DNA of 64,000 nucleotides from contig BPGK01000001.1 in assembly GCA_026002995.1 (NCBI GenBank), positions 1-64,000 on the forward strand, written 5' to 3'. The position numbers and the translations under genes are program-made. Source of the DNA: Gaiellaceae bacterium. Its GTDB lineage: Bacteria > Actinomycetota > Thermoleophilia > Gaiellales > Gaiellaceae. The notes under the pieces are model-generated. The model did not search any database and had not been told where the DNA came from. It saw nothing but the letters and a program-made list of their open reading frames with translations. Positions within the stretch are counted from its first letter, which is position 1. Each line of letters begins with the position of its first letter. Positions 1 through 9,139 of the stretch are shown in pieces.

Positions 1-35
1 TCCCAAGGTCGAAGGTTCGAATCCTTCACGGCCCA
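1..35 (+). tRNA. 3' part of a tRNA, cut by the window edge
   Basis: The first bases form a T-arm with a 5-bp stem (positions 11-15 with 23-27) around a TTCGAAT loop at 16-22. A 7-nt acceptor strand (28-34) and a discriminator A at 35 follow. No CCA is encoded. The anticodon lies outside the window. The T-arm and acceptor resemble tRNA-Lys, but identity cannot be settled. The 3' end overlaps the stop codon of the convergent hypA-like gene. Confidence 0.75.
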
Positions 36-310
36 TCGCCGGCTCGGCGCCCGCGCACCTCGACCGACTCGAGGACGACGCCCTGAGCGGCCTCTCCGGT
101 GAGCGCGTCGTCCAGGCGCGCCTCGACCTCGGCTCCCTCGGCGAGCGTCCCGCGGGAGGCGTCCTCCCAGTGCTCGCGGAAGTGGTCGGGGGTGAAGTGC
201 GAGAGAGCTCCCAGGCGGACGCGGATGCGCGTCACCGCCGTCGCCCCCTCGGCTTCGGCGACCGCGAGGACCTTGCGGAGGAGGTCGTCCATCAGCGCCC
301 GCTCGTGCAC
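26..310 (-). CDS. hypA: Short HypA-like nickel metallochaperone without zinc domain
   Basis: Predicted 94 residues starting at GTG 310. HypA proteins deliver nickel to [NiFe]-hydrogenase large subunits. They bind nickel through the N-terminal Met-His-Glu and zinc through two CxxC pairs. Here the N-terminus reads V(M)-H-E-R-A-L, so the nickel-site His2 is kept, and the middle 'RVRLGALSHFTPDHF' and 'GTLAEGAEVE' match the HypA fold. The zinc loop is missing: the protein has no cysteine at all and is about 20 residues shorter than usual. It is the last gene of the hydrogenase operon and overlaps the protease gene by 19 nt. Its stop lies inside the T-arm of the convergent tRNA. Family assignment is fairly secure; whether it works in nickel transfer is inference. 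Confidence 0.8.
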   Translation of the reverse strand: MHERALMDDLLRKVLAVAEAEGATAVTRIRVRLGALSHFTPDHFREHWEDASRGTLAEGAEVEARLDDALTGEAAQGVVLESVEVRGRRAGDGP

Positions 311-750
311 CCGATCCCCAGCTCCGCCAGCGCGTCGGCCACGAGCGTCTCGAGAGCCGCCTCGACGACCGGGCTCAGCGCATCTCCCATTCCGAACCGG
401 GACCCCTCGACGCCGAGCACGACGACACGCGAGGGCGCCCGGCCCAGCGCCTGTCCGAGCGCGAGCGCATCGGCGAGCCCCACGGCGTGCGTCGACGCAA
501 GGCGGAGCTCGCGCGGAAGCGGTCCCGCCCCCGCATCGACTCGGTGCAGGGTTCCCGGCGGCGCTCCCGTCGAGACGGCATCCACCACGACGAGCGTCTC
601 GAGACCGTCCCAGAGGTCGAGGAGGCGCGTCGGATCGTCGGCGCACTCGAGCACGCGCGCCCCGGCCGCCCGCAAACGGTCGGCCACTTCCGGCCCGACG
701 GCGTCGTCGCCGCGATAGCGGCTGCCGAGACAGACCGCGGCAGCGATCAC
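292..750 (-). CDS. Hydrogenase maturation protease (HycI/HyaD family)
   Basis: Predicted 152 residues from GTG 750, overlapping the hydA stop by 4 nt (GTGA). Members are nickel-dependent endopeptidases that clip the C-terminal tail of the hydrogenase large subunit once the NiFe centre is built. The N-terminus has the family pattern '[19 protein letters not shown]', whose Asp-Asp follows the glycine-rich first strand. 'VVVDAVSTG' supplies the second conserved acidic residue and '[13 protein letters not shown]' the conserved His region. Its substrate is almost certainly the HydA encoded just upstream, which ends in a tail after DPCxxCxxH. Translational coupling to hydA fits this. Confidence 0.88.
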   Translation of the reverse strand: MIAAAVCLGSRYRGDDAVGPEVADRLRAAGARVLECADDPTRLLDLWDGLETLVVVDAVSTGAPPGTLHRVDAGAGPLPRELRLASTHAVGLADALALGQALGRAPSRVVVLGVEGSRFGMGDALSPVVEAALETLVADALAELGIGCTSGR

Positions 751-2039
751 TCCCGGATCACCTCGAAGCGCAAGAAGTGGGTCGCGCAGGAGATGCAGGG
801 GTCGTAGTTGCGGATCGCCTGCTCGCAGACGTGCGCGAGCTCCTCGTCGGGGAGCTCGAGCCGGTCGCGCACGACGCCGACGAGGTCTTCCTCGATCGAG
901 CGCTGGTTCTGCGCCGTCGGAGGAACGATCTTCGCGTCGAGGATGAAACCCTCGGCGTCGAGCGCGTACCGGTGCCAGCAGATGCCGCGCGGCGCCTCGG
1001 TGCAGCCGTGCCCGGTGCCCGCCCGCGGGGCGCACTCGACGGCCGGCTCCGACGGGCGCTCGTACGACGCGATGATGCGCAGCGCCTCCTCCACCGCGTA
1101 CAGCGTCTCCACCGCCCGGACGACGATGCTCTGGAAGGGGTTCCGGCAGACCTGGCCGAGCCCGGCCTCCTCCGCCGCTGCCTTGGCCTCGTCGCTGAGC
1201 TCCTCGTAGTTCAGCGCGTAGCGCGCGAGCGGGCCCACGAGGTACGCGCCGACGCCGTCGAGCGACGAGTGGAGCGCGTTCGAGCGGGCGACGTGCGTCT
1301 CGGTGAAGTGGCGCTCGTATTCGGAGACGTCGATATCGAGCCCGGTCGAGGAGGCGATCCTCCCGCGCTCGATCGCGTACTCGCCGGGCTGGCGGAGCGC
1401 GACGAAGACGTAGTCGCGCTCGTAGTCGGGGAACTCGAGCGCCCCGACGATCCGGACGAGCTCGCGCGCGGCCTCACGTGCCCACTCGAGCTCCGGCACG
1501 AGCTCGCGTAGCTCGGCGGCGGTCGGCGCGCGATAGAAGCCGCCCACCCTGAAGTTGACGGGGTGCACCTCGCGCCCCCCGATCACCCGCATCAGCTCGT
1601 TCCCCGTCTTCTTCAGCCGTAGCGCGAGCTCGACGAGGTCACGCCGATCGCGCGCGAGCTCGACCGCGCCGTCGTAGCCGAGGAAGTCGGGGAGGTGGAG
1701 CATCACCACGTGCAGGACGTGGCTCTCGATCCACTCGCCGCAGTAGACGAGGCGACGGAGGAGCCGGACGGGCTCGGTCAGCTCGACGCCGCAGAGCCGC
1801 TCCATCGCCTGCGCGGAGCTCGCCATGTACGCGATCGGACAGATGCCGCAGATGCGCGCCGTGATGTCCGGTGCCTCCGTGAAGCGGCGACCGCGGAGGA
1901 GCGCCTCGAAGAAGCGCGGCGGCTCGAAGATCTTGAACTGCACCTCCTCGAGCTCCCCTCCGCGCACGCGTACGAGCATCGCGCCCTCACCCTCGACGCG
2001 GGCGAGGTAGTCGGTGCGGATCTCGCGTGTCTCGCTCAC
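747..2039 (-). CDS. hydA: [NiFe]-hydrogenase large subunit, group 3b type
   Basis: Predicted 430 residues from GTG 2039, overlapping the small-subunit stop by 4 nt. It carries the NiFe active site that oxidises or produces H2. The four cysteine ligands are visible: N-terminal 'RICGIC' (C64, C67) and C-terminal 'DPCISCATH' (C415, C418). Nine residues follow His421 and should be removed by the protease encoded next. The neighbours HydB, HydG and HydD make this a cytoplasmic NAD(P)-linked group 3b (sulfhydrogenase-type) enzyme. A longer reading frame upstream is the shadow of hydD and was not used. The alternative is another group 3 subtype; the FAD/FeS partner set favours 3b. Confidence 0.93.
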   Translation of the reverse strand: MSETREIRTDYLARVEGEGAMLVRVRGGELEEVQFKIFEPPRFFEALLRGRRFTEAPDITARICGICPIAYMASSAQAMERLCGVELTEPVRLLRRLVYCGEWIESHVLHVVMLHLPDFLGYDGAVELARDRRDLVELALRLKKTGNELMRVIGGREVHPVNFRVGGFYRAPTAAELRELVPELEWAREAARELVRIVGALEFPDYERDYVFVALRQPGEYAIERGRIASSTGLDIDVSEYERHFTETHVARSNALHSSLDGVGAYLVGPLARYALNYEELSDEAKAAAEEAGLGQVCRNPFQSIVVRAVETLYAVEEALRIIASYERPSEPAVECAPRAGTGHGCTEAPRGICWHRYALDAEGFILDAKIVPPTAQNQRSIEEDLVGVVRDRLELPDEELAHVCEQAIRNYDPCISCATHFLRFEVIRE

Positions 2040-2818
2040 CGGGTCAGCTCCGCGCTGGCATCGCGGAAGGCAGGAGCGTTCGCGTTGAAGGTGCGGAGCG
2101 CTCGGACGAGATCCGCGTTCTCCACACCGAGCTCGCGCCACTGGCGCGCGAGAGCTGCCATGTTCGGCGACTCCATCGGGCCGAAGCAGCCGTAGCAGCC
2201 GCGGCCGTAGGCCGGACAGATCGCGCCGCAACCGGACTGCGTGACCGGGCCGAGGCACGGCGTCCCTTCGGCGACCGCCACGCACGGCGTGCCGCGCGCC
2301 TTGCACTCGACGCAGACGCTCGTGGTCGGGATCCGCGGGCGCCGAGCATTGAGGAGCGCCGACACGGTCTCGACGAGCTGGGACTTCGAGATCGGGCAGC
2401 CGCGGAGCTCGAGGTCGACCTGCACGTGGTCGGCGATCGGGGTCGACGTCTCGAGCGTCGAGATGAAGCCCGGAGTGGCGTAGACGAGCGGTATCCACTC
2501 CCGGACGTCCGCGACGTTGCGCAGTGCCTGGATACCACCGGAGGTAGCGCAGGCGCCGATGGTCACGAGCAGGCGCGACTGCTCGCGGATCTCGTGGATG
2601 CGCTCGGCGTCGTGCGCTGTCGTGATCGAGCCCTCGACGAGCGAGACGTCGTAGGGCCCCTCCACCTCCGCGCTCGTCGCCTCCGGGAAGTACGCGATCT
2701 CCATCCCCTCCGCCATCGCGAGGAGCTCGTCCTCGCAGTCGAGGAACGTCAGCTGGCAGCCGTCGCAGGAGGCGAACTTCCAGACCGCGAGTTTCGGCTT
2801 CGACCCGACCGACGTCAC
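2036..2818 (-). CDS. hydD: [NiFe]-hydrogenase small subunit
   Basis: Predicted 260 residues; it relays electrons from the NiFe site through Fe-S clusters. The proximal [4Fe-4S] ligands start with 'CDGC' (C18, C21) and continue at C90 in 'GACATSGG'. A cysteine-rich C-terminal half ('CVEC', 'GTPCLGP', '[16 protein letters not shown]') supplies the others. There is no twin-arginine signal, so the enzyme is cytoplasmic. Its start overlaps the hydG stop and its stop overlaps the hydA start, so the subunits are translationally coupled. Confidence 0.92.
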   Translation of the reverse strand: MTSVGSKPKLAVWKFASCDGCQLTFLDCEDELLAMAEGMEIAYFPEATSAEVEGPYDVSLVEGSITTAHDAERIHEIREQSRLLVTIGACATSGGIQALRNVADVREWIPLVYATPGFISTLETSTPIADHVQVDLELRGCPISKSQLVETVSALLNARRPRIPTTSVCVECKARGTPCVAVAEGTPCLGPVTQSGCGAICPAYGRGCYGCFGPMESPNMAALARQWRELGVENADLVRALRTFNANAPAFRDASAELTR

Positions 2819-3660
2819 AGCTCGCGCACCTCCAGGAGCCTCGCCACCTCGTCAGCTCGGTAGACGGGCCCGTCTCGGCAGATGAGCGTCGGCCCGAGCT
2901 GGCAGTGGCCGCAGTGACCGACCCCGCAGCGCATGTTCCGCTCCAGCGAGATCCAGATCCGGCTCGCCGGCATCCCCCGCTCGACGAGCGCGCGCACGAC
3001 GAAGATCATCATGACCTCCGGCCCACAGACGAGCGCGACCGCGTTCTCCGGATCGAACGGCGCGCCGGGGATGAGCTTCGTCACGAGCCCGACCCGACCG
3101 CGCCAGCCTGGGGTAGCCGCGTCGACCGTGACATCCACCTCCGCGTCGAGGCGCGCGCGCCAGGCCTCGATCTCGTGGACGTAGAGCAGATCGGCCGGCG
3201 TGCGCGCGCCAACTGCCACCGACAACACTCCGTAGTCCTCGCGGTGCGCGAGCGCGTGCCGGATCGCGGGCCGGAGCGGCGCGAGGCCGATCCCGCCGGC
3301 GACGACGACGAGGTCTCGCCCAACCGCCTCCGCGAGCGGCCACTCGTTCCCGTAGGGCCCTCGCACCCAGACGAGCGCGCCGGGCTCGAGCGAGCAGAGG
3401 GCGCTCGTCACCGCGCCGACGGCCCGGACCGTGTGCGTAAGCGCGCCCTCGTGGTCGCCGCTCACGGAGATCGGAACCTCGCCGACGCCGTGCGCGTAGA
3501 GCATGTCGAACTGCCCAGCTCGCGGACGGATCGGCTCCGCGAGCGACTCGAGCTCGAGCGTCCACGTGTCGTGGGTCTCACGGACGCGCGAGCGCACCCG
3601 GTGCGGAACCGGCGTCATCACGCCCGGAGACGCACGCTCAGCCGACGCCGATACCGCCAT
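2815..3660 (-). CDS. hydG: Hydrogenase gamma subunit, FAD/NAD(P)-binding oxidoreductase
   Basis: Predicted 281 residues of the ferredoxin-NADP reductase / dihydroorotate dehydrogenase electron-transfer subunit family. An N-terminal FAD-binding barrel (about 15-105) precedes an NAD(P) Rossmann region with '[16 protein letters not shown]' and '[10 protein letters not shown]'. The C-terminus holds the four [2Fe-2S] cysteines in '[11 protein letters not shown]' and 'LICRDGP' (C245, C250, C253, C261). In group 3b enzymes this subunit exchanges electrons with NAD(P)H. The gene overlaps hydD by 4 nt, and its start lies 22 nt inside the cyclic-nucleotide-binding gene. Confidence 0.9.
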   Translation of the reverse strand: MAVSASAERASPGVMTPVPHRVRSRVRETHDTWTLELESLAEPIRPRAGQFDMLYAHGVGEVPISVSGDHEGALTHTVRAVGAVTSALCSLEPGALVWVRGPYGNEWPLAEAVGRDLVVVAGGIGLAPLRPAIRHALAHREDYGVLSVAVGARTPADLLYVHEIEAWRARLDAEVDVTVDAATPGWRGRVGLVTKLIPGAPFDPENAVALVCGPEVMMIFVVRALVERGMPASRIWISLERNMRCGVGHCGHCQLGPTLICRDGPVYRADEVARLLEVREL

Positions 3661-4105
3661 AGACGTCGAGGAGTCGGAACCGCGCGTGTTGGAGCCGGTC
3701 GACCATCACCTGCGCGAAGCGCTGCATGAGCTCGTAGCCGAGCCGCGGATCGTCTCCACACTTCCCGCGCAGACAGGCGCCGTCGAAGGCGATCGCGCTC
3801 ACGCCCTCTACCGCCCGCGCGTCGTAGTGCCAGCGGTAGGGCGGGAAGAGCCACGACCAGCCGACCACGTCACCCGCGTCCGCCGTGTCGATCACGAGGC
3901 TGCCGCGATCAGGCGTGTGCAGCTCGAGGGCGACGCGCCCGCGCCGCACGAGGTAGAAGGTGTCGGCCGCATCGCCCTCGCGCGCGAGCAGCTCCCCCTC
4001 GTCGAAGTGCACGTTCCTCGCGCACCCGGCGATGAGATCGAGGTCGTCGTCGGGCAAGCCGGCGAAGACCGGCGACGACGCGATGAGCTCAGCGAGCGAG
4101 CGCAC
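3638..4105 (-). CDS. Cyclic nucleotide-binding domain protein in the hydrogenase operon
   Basis: Predicted 155 residues from GTG 4105. Residues 5-120 form a single CNMP-binding (CAP_ED) domain: '[17 protein letters not shown]', '[20 protein letters not shown]', 'GRVALEL', '[13 protein letters not shown]'. No helix-turn-helix, kinase or membrane segment follows, so it is a stand-alone sensor-like protein and not a CRP/FNR regulator. It lies between hydB and hydG, overlapping both (17 and 23 nt), so it is probably made in stoichiometric proportion with the hydrogenase. A role as an accessory or regulatory subunit is inference. Confidence 0.85.
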   Translation of the reverse strand: MRSLAELIASSPVFAGLPDDDLDLIAGCARNVHFDEGELLAREGDAADTFYLVRRGRVALELHTPDRGSLVIDTADAGDVVGWSWLFPPYRWHYDARAVEGVSAIAFDGACLRGKCGDDPRLGYELMQRFAQVMVDRLQHARFRLLDVYGGIGVG

Positions 4106-5252
4106 GATCCACCTCCCCGTCCCTGGCACGGATCGCGGCGAGCTCCTCGGTGACGTCGATCCCCACCGGGCACCAGGTGATGCAGCGTCCACAGCCGACG
4201 CACCCGGAGGTGCCGAACTGGTCGACCCAGGTGCCGAACTTGTGCGTGAGCCACTGGCGGTAGCGGGCGCGCGAGCTCCGCCGCACGCTGCCACCGTGGA
4301 TGGTCGAGTAGTCGATGGAGAAGCACGTGTCCCAGACGCGCCAACGCTCGGCGGAGCCATCGGCGAGGTCGTTCACGTCCTCGACCGAGGTGCAGAAGCA
4401 GGTCGGGCACACGGCGGTGCAGTTGCCGCAGGTGAGGCAGCGCTCGGCGACCTCGGCGAAGCGGGGGTGCTCGAGGTTCGCGGCGAGGAGCTCGGGCAGC
4501 CCCGCGGTGTCGAGCGACCTCCCCATCCGGAAGACCGCCTCGTCGGTGACTGCGTGCGCGGCTGCGAGGTCCTCTTCCCTTGCCGGCGAGGTCCCGACCG
4601 CTGCGAGAAGCTCCGCGCCGCGAGCAGAGCCCACCTCGACGACGAAGCGGTGGCCTCCGTCGAGCACTTCGGTGAGCGCGAGGTCGTACCCGCGCTCGGC
4701 GCGTGGGCCCGTCCCCATCGACGCGCAGAAGCAGGACCCGCCAGGCACGCCGCAGTTGACGACCACCACGAACGCATCTCGCCGGCGCAGCGCGTAGTCG
4801 CGCTCGACGTAGCGCCCCTCGAGGAGAACGCGGTCCTGGATCGCGATCGCGTGAAGGTCGCAGGGACGCGCTGCGAGCAGCGCGAGCGGGCGCTCCGGGG
4901 GTGGCTCCTCCTCGATCGTCGGCGGCCCCTGCCCCGCCGGCGCGGCGGCGCGCCAGAGGCGCGCGCGGGCAGGAAGGAAGTGTTGCTTCCACGAGTGCGG
5001 CCCGACCGCCCACCCGAACATCGCGTCGTCGTCGCGACGACGCAGCCGATACCGGGCCGCGTCCTGCTCGGCCGTCCACCCGTGCGGGAGCTCGCCCGCG
5101 GAGGCGATCTCGTCGAGCACGATCGCCCCGTCACGCACGGTCGGGCCGAGCACGCGGTAGCCGGCCTCGACGAGCGCCTCGACCAGCCGCTCGAGCCCCG
5201 CGGGGTCGAAGACCCGAACCTCCCCGGGAAGCATGCGCGTCTCGGGATCCAT
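4089..5252 (-). CDS. hydB: Hydrogenase beta subunit, Fe-S electron-transfer protein
   Basis: Predicted 387 residues from ATG 5252, chosen because a GAGAG-like ribosome site precedes it; an upstream start at 5303 is possible. It has the 4Fe-4S dicluster arrangement of sulfhydrogenase beta subunits: '[12 protein letters not shown]' (C272, C275, C278, C282) and '[12 protein letters not shown]' (C351, C354, C357, C361). Further cysteines follow in 'CPTCFC', and '[13 protein letters not shown]' lies in the N-terminal half. The subunit links the small subunit with HydG. It is the first gene of the minus-strand operon, divergent from hypF. Confidence 0.9.
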   Translation of the reverse strand: MDPETRMLPGEVRVFDPAGLERLVEALVEAGYRVLGPTVRDGAIVLDEIASAGELPHGWTAEQDAARYRLRRRDDDAMFGWAVGPHSWKQHFLPARARLWRAAAPAGQGPPTIEEEPPPERPLALLAARPCDLHAIAIQDRVLLEGRYVERDYALRRRDAFVVVVNCGVPGGSCFCASMGTGPRAERGYDLALTEVLDGGHRFVVEVGSARGAELLAAVGTSPAREEDLAAAHAVTDEAVFRMGRSLDTAGLPELLAANLEHPRFAEVAERCLTCGNCTAVCPTCFCTSVEDVNDLADGSAERWRVWDTCFSIDYSTIHGGSVRRSSRARYRQWLTHKFGTWVDQFGTSGCVGCGRCITWCPVGIDVTEELAAIRARDGEVDRALAR

Positions 5253-5341
5253 CCGCTCTCGAGGATACGAGCGACGCCGCCGACGCGCATCCGTAGAAGT
5301 CAACGTTGCGGACGGTCGGCGTCGCCCGGCACGCTTGGCGA
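5253..5341. promoter_or_regulatory. Divergent intergenic region between hydB and hypF
   Basis: This 89-bp gap is the only place from which both hydrogenase half-operons can be transcribed, since every other junction in the locus overlaps. No convincing -10/-35 pair or inverted repeat was recognised by eye, so the regulator is not evident. A TTG at 5306 would extend hypF into this region. Confidence 0.5.
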
Positions 5342-7543
5342 GTGACCTCGACGCGAGGCAAGACGATCGAACGGAGACGGCTGCGCGTGCGCGGCGTCGT
5401 GCAGGGCGTCGGCTTCCGACCGTACGTCCACCGGCTCGCGACGCGGTGCGGGCTCGCGGGCTTCGTCTCGAACGAGGGGGACACGGTCGTCGTCGAGGTC
5501 GAGGGGCTCGAGGCCGCGGTCGAGGCCTTCGCCGTAGCGCTCACCGCCGAGGCGCCGCCGCTCGCGCGCATCGACTCCGTCGCCTCCGAGCGCCTACCCG
5601 CGGTCGGCGAGCGCGACTTCGTCGTCGCGCGGAGCCGCGCCGGTCGCTCGGCGCTCGTCCCGCCCGACGTCGCGACGTGCGACGCGTGTCTCGCCGAGCT
5701 CTTCGACCCGTCCGACCGGCGCTACCGGTACCCGTTCCTCAACTGCACGGACTGTGGGCCGCGGTTCACGATCGTCGTCGGCACGCCGTACGATCGTCCG
5801 CTGACGACGATGGCCGGGTTCGAGCTCTGCGCGGACTGCCGCCGCGAGTACGAGGACCCCTCCGACCGCCGCTTCCACGCCGAGCCGATCGCCTGCCCGG
5901 CCTGCGGGCCACGGCTCTCCGTCCCCCTCGAGGAGGCCGTGCGCGTGCTCCTCGAGGGCGGCATCGTGGCGGTCAAGGGGATCGGCGGCTACCACCTCGC
6001 GTGCGACGCGACGAGCTCGCCCGCGGTGGAGCGGCTCCGCGAGCGGAAGCGACGCGAGGAGAAGCCGCTCGCCGTGCTGACCGCGGAGCCCGAGCTCCTC
6101 GCCGCAGTCTCCGACGACGAGCGCGCCCTCCTGCGGTCGCCGGCGCGACCGATCGTGCTCGTGCCACGCCGGGCCGACGCAGCGGTGGTCGAGGAGGTCG
6201 CGCCGGGCTCTCCCTGGCTCGGGGTGATGCTGCCGTACTCGCCCCTCCACCACCTCCTCTGCGTCGACACGGGACGCCCGCTCGTCCTCACGAGCGGAAA
6301 CCTCACGGACGAGCCGATCGCGTTCGACGACGAGGACGCCTGCGCACGGCTCGGCCGCATCGCCGATCTCGTCCTCTCGCACAACCGCCCGATTCACCGC
6401 CGTTGCGAGGACTCGGTCTGGCGGGCAGGTTTCCCGATTCGCCGCTCGCGCGGCTACGTACCGGGCGCGGTCGCGCTCCCACTCACCGCGCAGCGGCCCA
6501 TCGTCGCCGTCGGCGCGGAGCTCAAGTCGACGTTCTGCGTGGCCCGGGGTCGCGACGCCTTCCTCTCGGCGCACCTCGGCGACCTGACGAGCGAGGAGGC
6601 CTACCGCGCATTCAGGACCGATCTTCGGCTCTACCTCGAGATGCTCGGCGTCGAGCCGGAGCTCGTCGCCTGCGACCTCCATCCCGACTACCTCTCTACC
6701 CGCTGGGCGTGGGAGCAGGGACTTCCAGTCGAGGAGGTCCAGCACCACCACGCGCACGCCGCCGCCTGCCTCGCGGAGCACGGAGAGACGGGGCCGGCGC
6801 TCGCGATCGTGCTGGACGGCACCGGCTTCGGCACGGACGGGACGATCTGGGGAGGGGAGCTCTTGCGCTGCGACCTCCGCTCCTTCGAGCGCGTCGCGCA
6901 CCTCGAGCCGGTGCCGCTCCCCGGGGGCGATGCCGCCGTGCGCGAGCCGTGGCGCGTGGCCGCCGCCTACCTCGAACGCGCGGGCCGGCCCGTTCCGTGG
7001 CAGCGCTGGGCGGAGGTCCGGCAGACCCTCGCGCTCAACGCCCCGCTCTCCTCGGGGGCAGGCAGGCTCTTCGACGCCGTCTCGGCGCTTCTTCGCGTCC
7101 GCGAGCGGGTGACGTACGAGGCGCAGGCGGCGATCGAGCTCGAGCACCTCGCCGGCGACACCGAGGCCGAGCCCTACCCCTGCACCGTGACCCCTGCTCG
7201 GGACTGCGCGCCACGAGCAACCCTCGTCGTGCGCGGGAGCGATCTCGTCGCAGCCGCCCACGACGACCTCCGGGCAGGGCGGGAGCCGTCGCAGATCGCC
7301 GCCGCGTTCCACGAAGGGCTCGCCGCAGCGTTCGCCGAGGCGTGCGCCCGCGTGGGAGGAGCTACCACCGCCGTGCTCTCGGGCGGCTGCTTCCAGAACC
7401 TCCGGCTACTCGACGCGACCCGCCGGCGCCTCGAGCGGCACGGCTTCCGCGTCCTCTCGCATTCACTCGTCCCGCCGAACGACGCCGGAGTGAGCTACGG
7501 TCAGGCGACAGTGGCCGCAGCGAGGCTCGCGTCATGTGCCTAG
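5342..7543 (+). CDS. hypF: Carbamoyltransferase HypF (cyanide-ligand synthesis)
   Basis: Predicted 733 residues from GTG 5342; TTG 5306 is a less likely start. HypF converts carbamoyl phosphate into a thiocarbamate on HypE, the source of the CN ligands of the NiFe centre. Domains are in the usual order. An acylphosphatase-like segment comes first ('RVRGVVQGVGFRPYVHRLA', about residues 15-34). Two zinc-finger blocks follow ('CDACLAEL', 'NCTDCGPRF', 'CADCRREY', 'CPACGPRL', about 112-188), then a YrdC-like domain and a C-terminal Kae1-like carbamoyltransferase with 'QHHHAHAAACLAEHG' near 466. It is full length and opens the maturation operon hypF-C-C2-D-E. Confidence 0.95.
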   Translation: MTSTRGKTIERRRLRVRGVVQGVGFRPYVHRLATRCGLAGFVSNEGDTVVVEVEGLEAAVEAFAVALTAEAPPLARIDSVASERLPAVGERDFVVARSRAGRSALVPPDVATCDACLAELFDPSDRRYRYPFLNCTDCGPRFTIVVGTPYDRPLTTMAGFELCADCRREYEDPSDRRFHAEPIACPACGPRLSVPLEEAVRVLLEGGIVAVKGIGGYHLACDATSSPAVERLRERKRREEKPLAVLTAEPELLAAVSDDERALLRSPARPIVLVPRRADAAVVEEVAPGSPWLGVMLPYSPLHHLLCVDTGRPLVLTSGNLTDEPIAFDDEDACARLGRIADLVLSHNRPIHRRCEDSVWRAGFPIRRSRGYVPGAVALPLTAQRPIVAVGAELKSTFCVARGRDAFLSAHLGDLTSEEAYRAFRTDLRLYLEMLGVEPELVACDLHPDYLSTRWAWEQGLPVEEVQHHHAHAAACLAEHGETGPALAIVLDGTGFGTDGTIWGGELLRCDLRSFERVAHLEPVPLPGGDAAVREPWRVAAAYLERAGRPVPWQRWAEVRQTLALNAPLSSGAGRLFDAVSALLRVRERVTYEAQAAIELEHLAGDTEAEPYPCTVTPARDCAPRATLVVRGSDLVAAAHDDLRAGREPSQIAAAFHEGLAAAFAEACARVGGATTAVLSGGCFQNLRLLDATRRRLERHGFRVLSHSLVPPNDAGVSYGQATVAAARLASCA

Positions 7544-7809
7544 GGGTCCCCGCGCAGATCGTCGAGGTGGCTGACCGCGAGGGCGGCCTCGCGACCGTCG
7601 ACGTGTCGGGCGTGCGCCGGGCGGTGAACGTCGCGCTCGTCGACGAGCCCGACGCGCCGATCGAGCCCGGCGACTGGGTGCTCGTGCACGTCGGCTTCGC
7701 GCTCGCCCGCATCGACGAGGAAGAGGCTCGCGAGACGCTCGAGCTGCTGCGCCGCGGTGCCGAGCTCGAGCGCGAGCTCGAGGAGATGCGGAAGGGGACG
7801 GTCCGGTGA
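7534..7809 (+). CDS. hypC: Hydrogenase assembly chaperone HypC
   Basis: Predicted 91 residues from ATG 7534, inside the last 10 nt of hypF. It begins with the diagnostic 'MCLGVPAQI', whose Cys2 binds the Fe(CN)2CO unit and the large-subunit precursor. The short beta-barrel core follows ('GDWVLVHVGFALARID') with a charged helical tail rich in Glu and Arg. HypC works with HypD to assemble and carry the iron ligand group. A second HypC-like gene follows with a 4-nt overlap. Confidence 0.94.
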   Translation: MCLGVPAQIVEVADREGGLATVDVSGVRRAVNVALVDEPDAPIEPGDWVLVHVGFALARIDEEEARETLELLRRGAELERELEEMRKGTVR

Positions 7810-8015
7810 CGGTCGGACGCGAGACCTGCTCGACGTGCGGTGACGTCGCCCTCCCGGGACGCGTGCGCGAGGTCGACGGGCTCGAAGCGGTCGTCGAAGT
7901 CGAAGGGCAGTCCGAGCGCGTCGGCATCGATCTCGTTCCCGATGCGCGGCCGGGCGATCTCCTGCTCTGCCACGCGGGCATCGCGCTCGAGCGGCTGGAG
8001 GGCGACCGGGGGTGA
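7806..8015 (+). CDS. Second HypC/HupF-like protein with an internal CxxC
   Basis: Predicted 69 residues from GTG 7806 (GTGA overlap with hypC). The barrel pattern of HypC is kept: 'ALPGRVREVDG', 'VEVEGQSERVGIDLVP', 'RPGDLLLCHAGIALERL'. The N-terminus differs. Instead of Met-Cys it reads 'VTVGRETCSTCGDVALPG', so the reactive residue would be within a CxxC at positions 8-11. It is sandwiched by 4-nt overlaps between hypC and hypD. It may be a specialised chaperone acting at another step or on another partner, but that is inference. Confidence 0.82.
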   Translation: MTVGRETCSTCGDVALPGRVREVDGLEAVVEVEGQSERVGIDLVPDARPGDLLLCHAGIALERLEGDRG

Positions 8016-9139
8016 AGTACGTCGACGAGTACCGCGATCCCGCGCTCGCGCGGAGTCTCGCCGCCGAGATCGCCTCGCTCGTGACTCCAGGTGAGGTCGT
8101 GCGTGTGATGGAGGTGTGCGGGGGTCACACGCACGCGATCTACCGGCACGGGCTCGAGGAGCTGCTCCCGCCCGAGGTGGAGCTCGTCCACGGGCCCGGC
8201 TGCCCGGTGTGTGTGATCCCGATGGGGCGCGTCGACGACGCGATCGCGATCGCGGAGACCGAGGGCGTGACGCTGGCGACGTTCGGCGACATGCTCCGCG
8301 TGCCCGGCGGCTCCGGCTCGCTCCTCCAAGCCCAGGCGCGAGGAGCGGACGTGCGCATGGTCTACTCGCCACTCGATGCGCTCGAGCTCGCTCGCCGCGA
8401 GCCCGACCGCCACGTCTGCTTCTTCGCGATCGGCTTCGAGACGACGGCGCCCGCCACGGCGATCACGTTGCTCCGAGCGCGTGCGCAGGAGCTCTCGAAC
8501 TTCTCCGTCTTCTGCAACCACGTCTTGATCGAGCCGCCCCTGCGCGCGATCCTCGAGACGCCCGGGCTGCGCGTCGACGCGTTCATCGGCCCCGGCCACG
8601 TCTCTTCGGTCATCGGGTCCGACGCCTACCGCTTCATTCCGGAGGAGTACGGGCGTCCGGTCGTCGTCTCGGCGTTCGAGCCGATCGACCTCCTCCAGTC
8701 CATCGCGATGCTCCTGCGCCAGCGCATCGACGGCCGCTGTGAGGTCGAGAACCAGTACACGCGCGTCGTGCGTCCGGAGGGGAACCCACGGGCGCTCGCC
8801 GCGATCGCGGAGACGATGGAGCCCCGCGAGGACTTCGAGTGGCGCGGACTCGGAGTGCTGCCCGCGAGCGCGCTCCGCCTGCGGGAGCCGTTCGCCGCCT
8901 TCGACGCCGAGCGTCTCTTCGCCCTCCCCGGTGCGCGGATCGAGGATCCGAAGGCGTGTCGCTGCGGCGAAGTGCTGACCGGTCAGATCAAGCCTTGGGA
9001 GTGCGGCGTCTTCGGCACGGCGTGCACCCCCGAGCGGCCGCTCGGGACGTGCATGGTCTCGAGCGAGGGGGCGTGCGCCGCGTACTTCTCCTACGGCCGG
9101 TTGCGGCGGCCGCGGGAGGAGGCGGGCGTCGGTGCCTGA
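8012..9139 (+). CDS. hypD: Hydrogenase formation protein HypD
   Basis: Predicted 375 residues from GTG 8012, overlapping the preceding stop by 4 nt. HypD is the [4Fe-4S] scaffold on which the Fe(CN)2CO moiety is made with HypC and HypE. Conserved blocks are all present: 'EVCGGHTHAIYRHG' near residue 35, 'HGPGCPVCV' near 62, 'GFETTAPATA', 'FCNHVL', and the C-terminal cluster motif with 'CRCGEVLTG', 'WECGVFG' and 'ACTPERPLGTCMVSSEG'. Length is normal for the family. It overlaps hypE by 8 nt. Confidence 0.95.
   Translation: MKYVDEYRDPALARSLAAEIASLVTPGEVVRVMEVCGGHTHAIYRHGLEELLPPEVELVHGPGCPVCVIPMGRVDDAIAIAETEGVTLATFGDMLRVPGGSGSLLQAQARGADVRMVYSPLDALELARREPDRHVCFFAIGFETTAPATAITLLRARAQELSNFSVFCNHVLIEPPLRAILETPGLRVDAFIGPGHVSSVIGSDAYRFIPEEYGRPVVVSAFEPIDLLQSIAMLLRQRIDGRCEVENQYTRVVRPEGNPRALAAIAETMEPREDFEWRGLGVLPASALRLREPFAAFDAERLFALPGARIEDPKACRCGEVLTGQIKPWECGVFGTACTPERPLGTCMVSSEGACAAYFSYGRLRRPREEAGVGA

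Noticed and set aside
747-2498. Longer hydA starting at 2498
   Set aside because: The extra 153 codons are an out-of-frame reading of hydD; the GTGA start at 2039 matches the standard large-subunit N-terminus.
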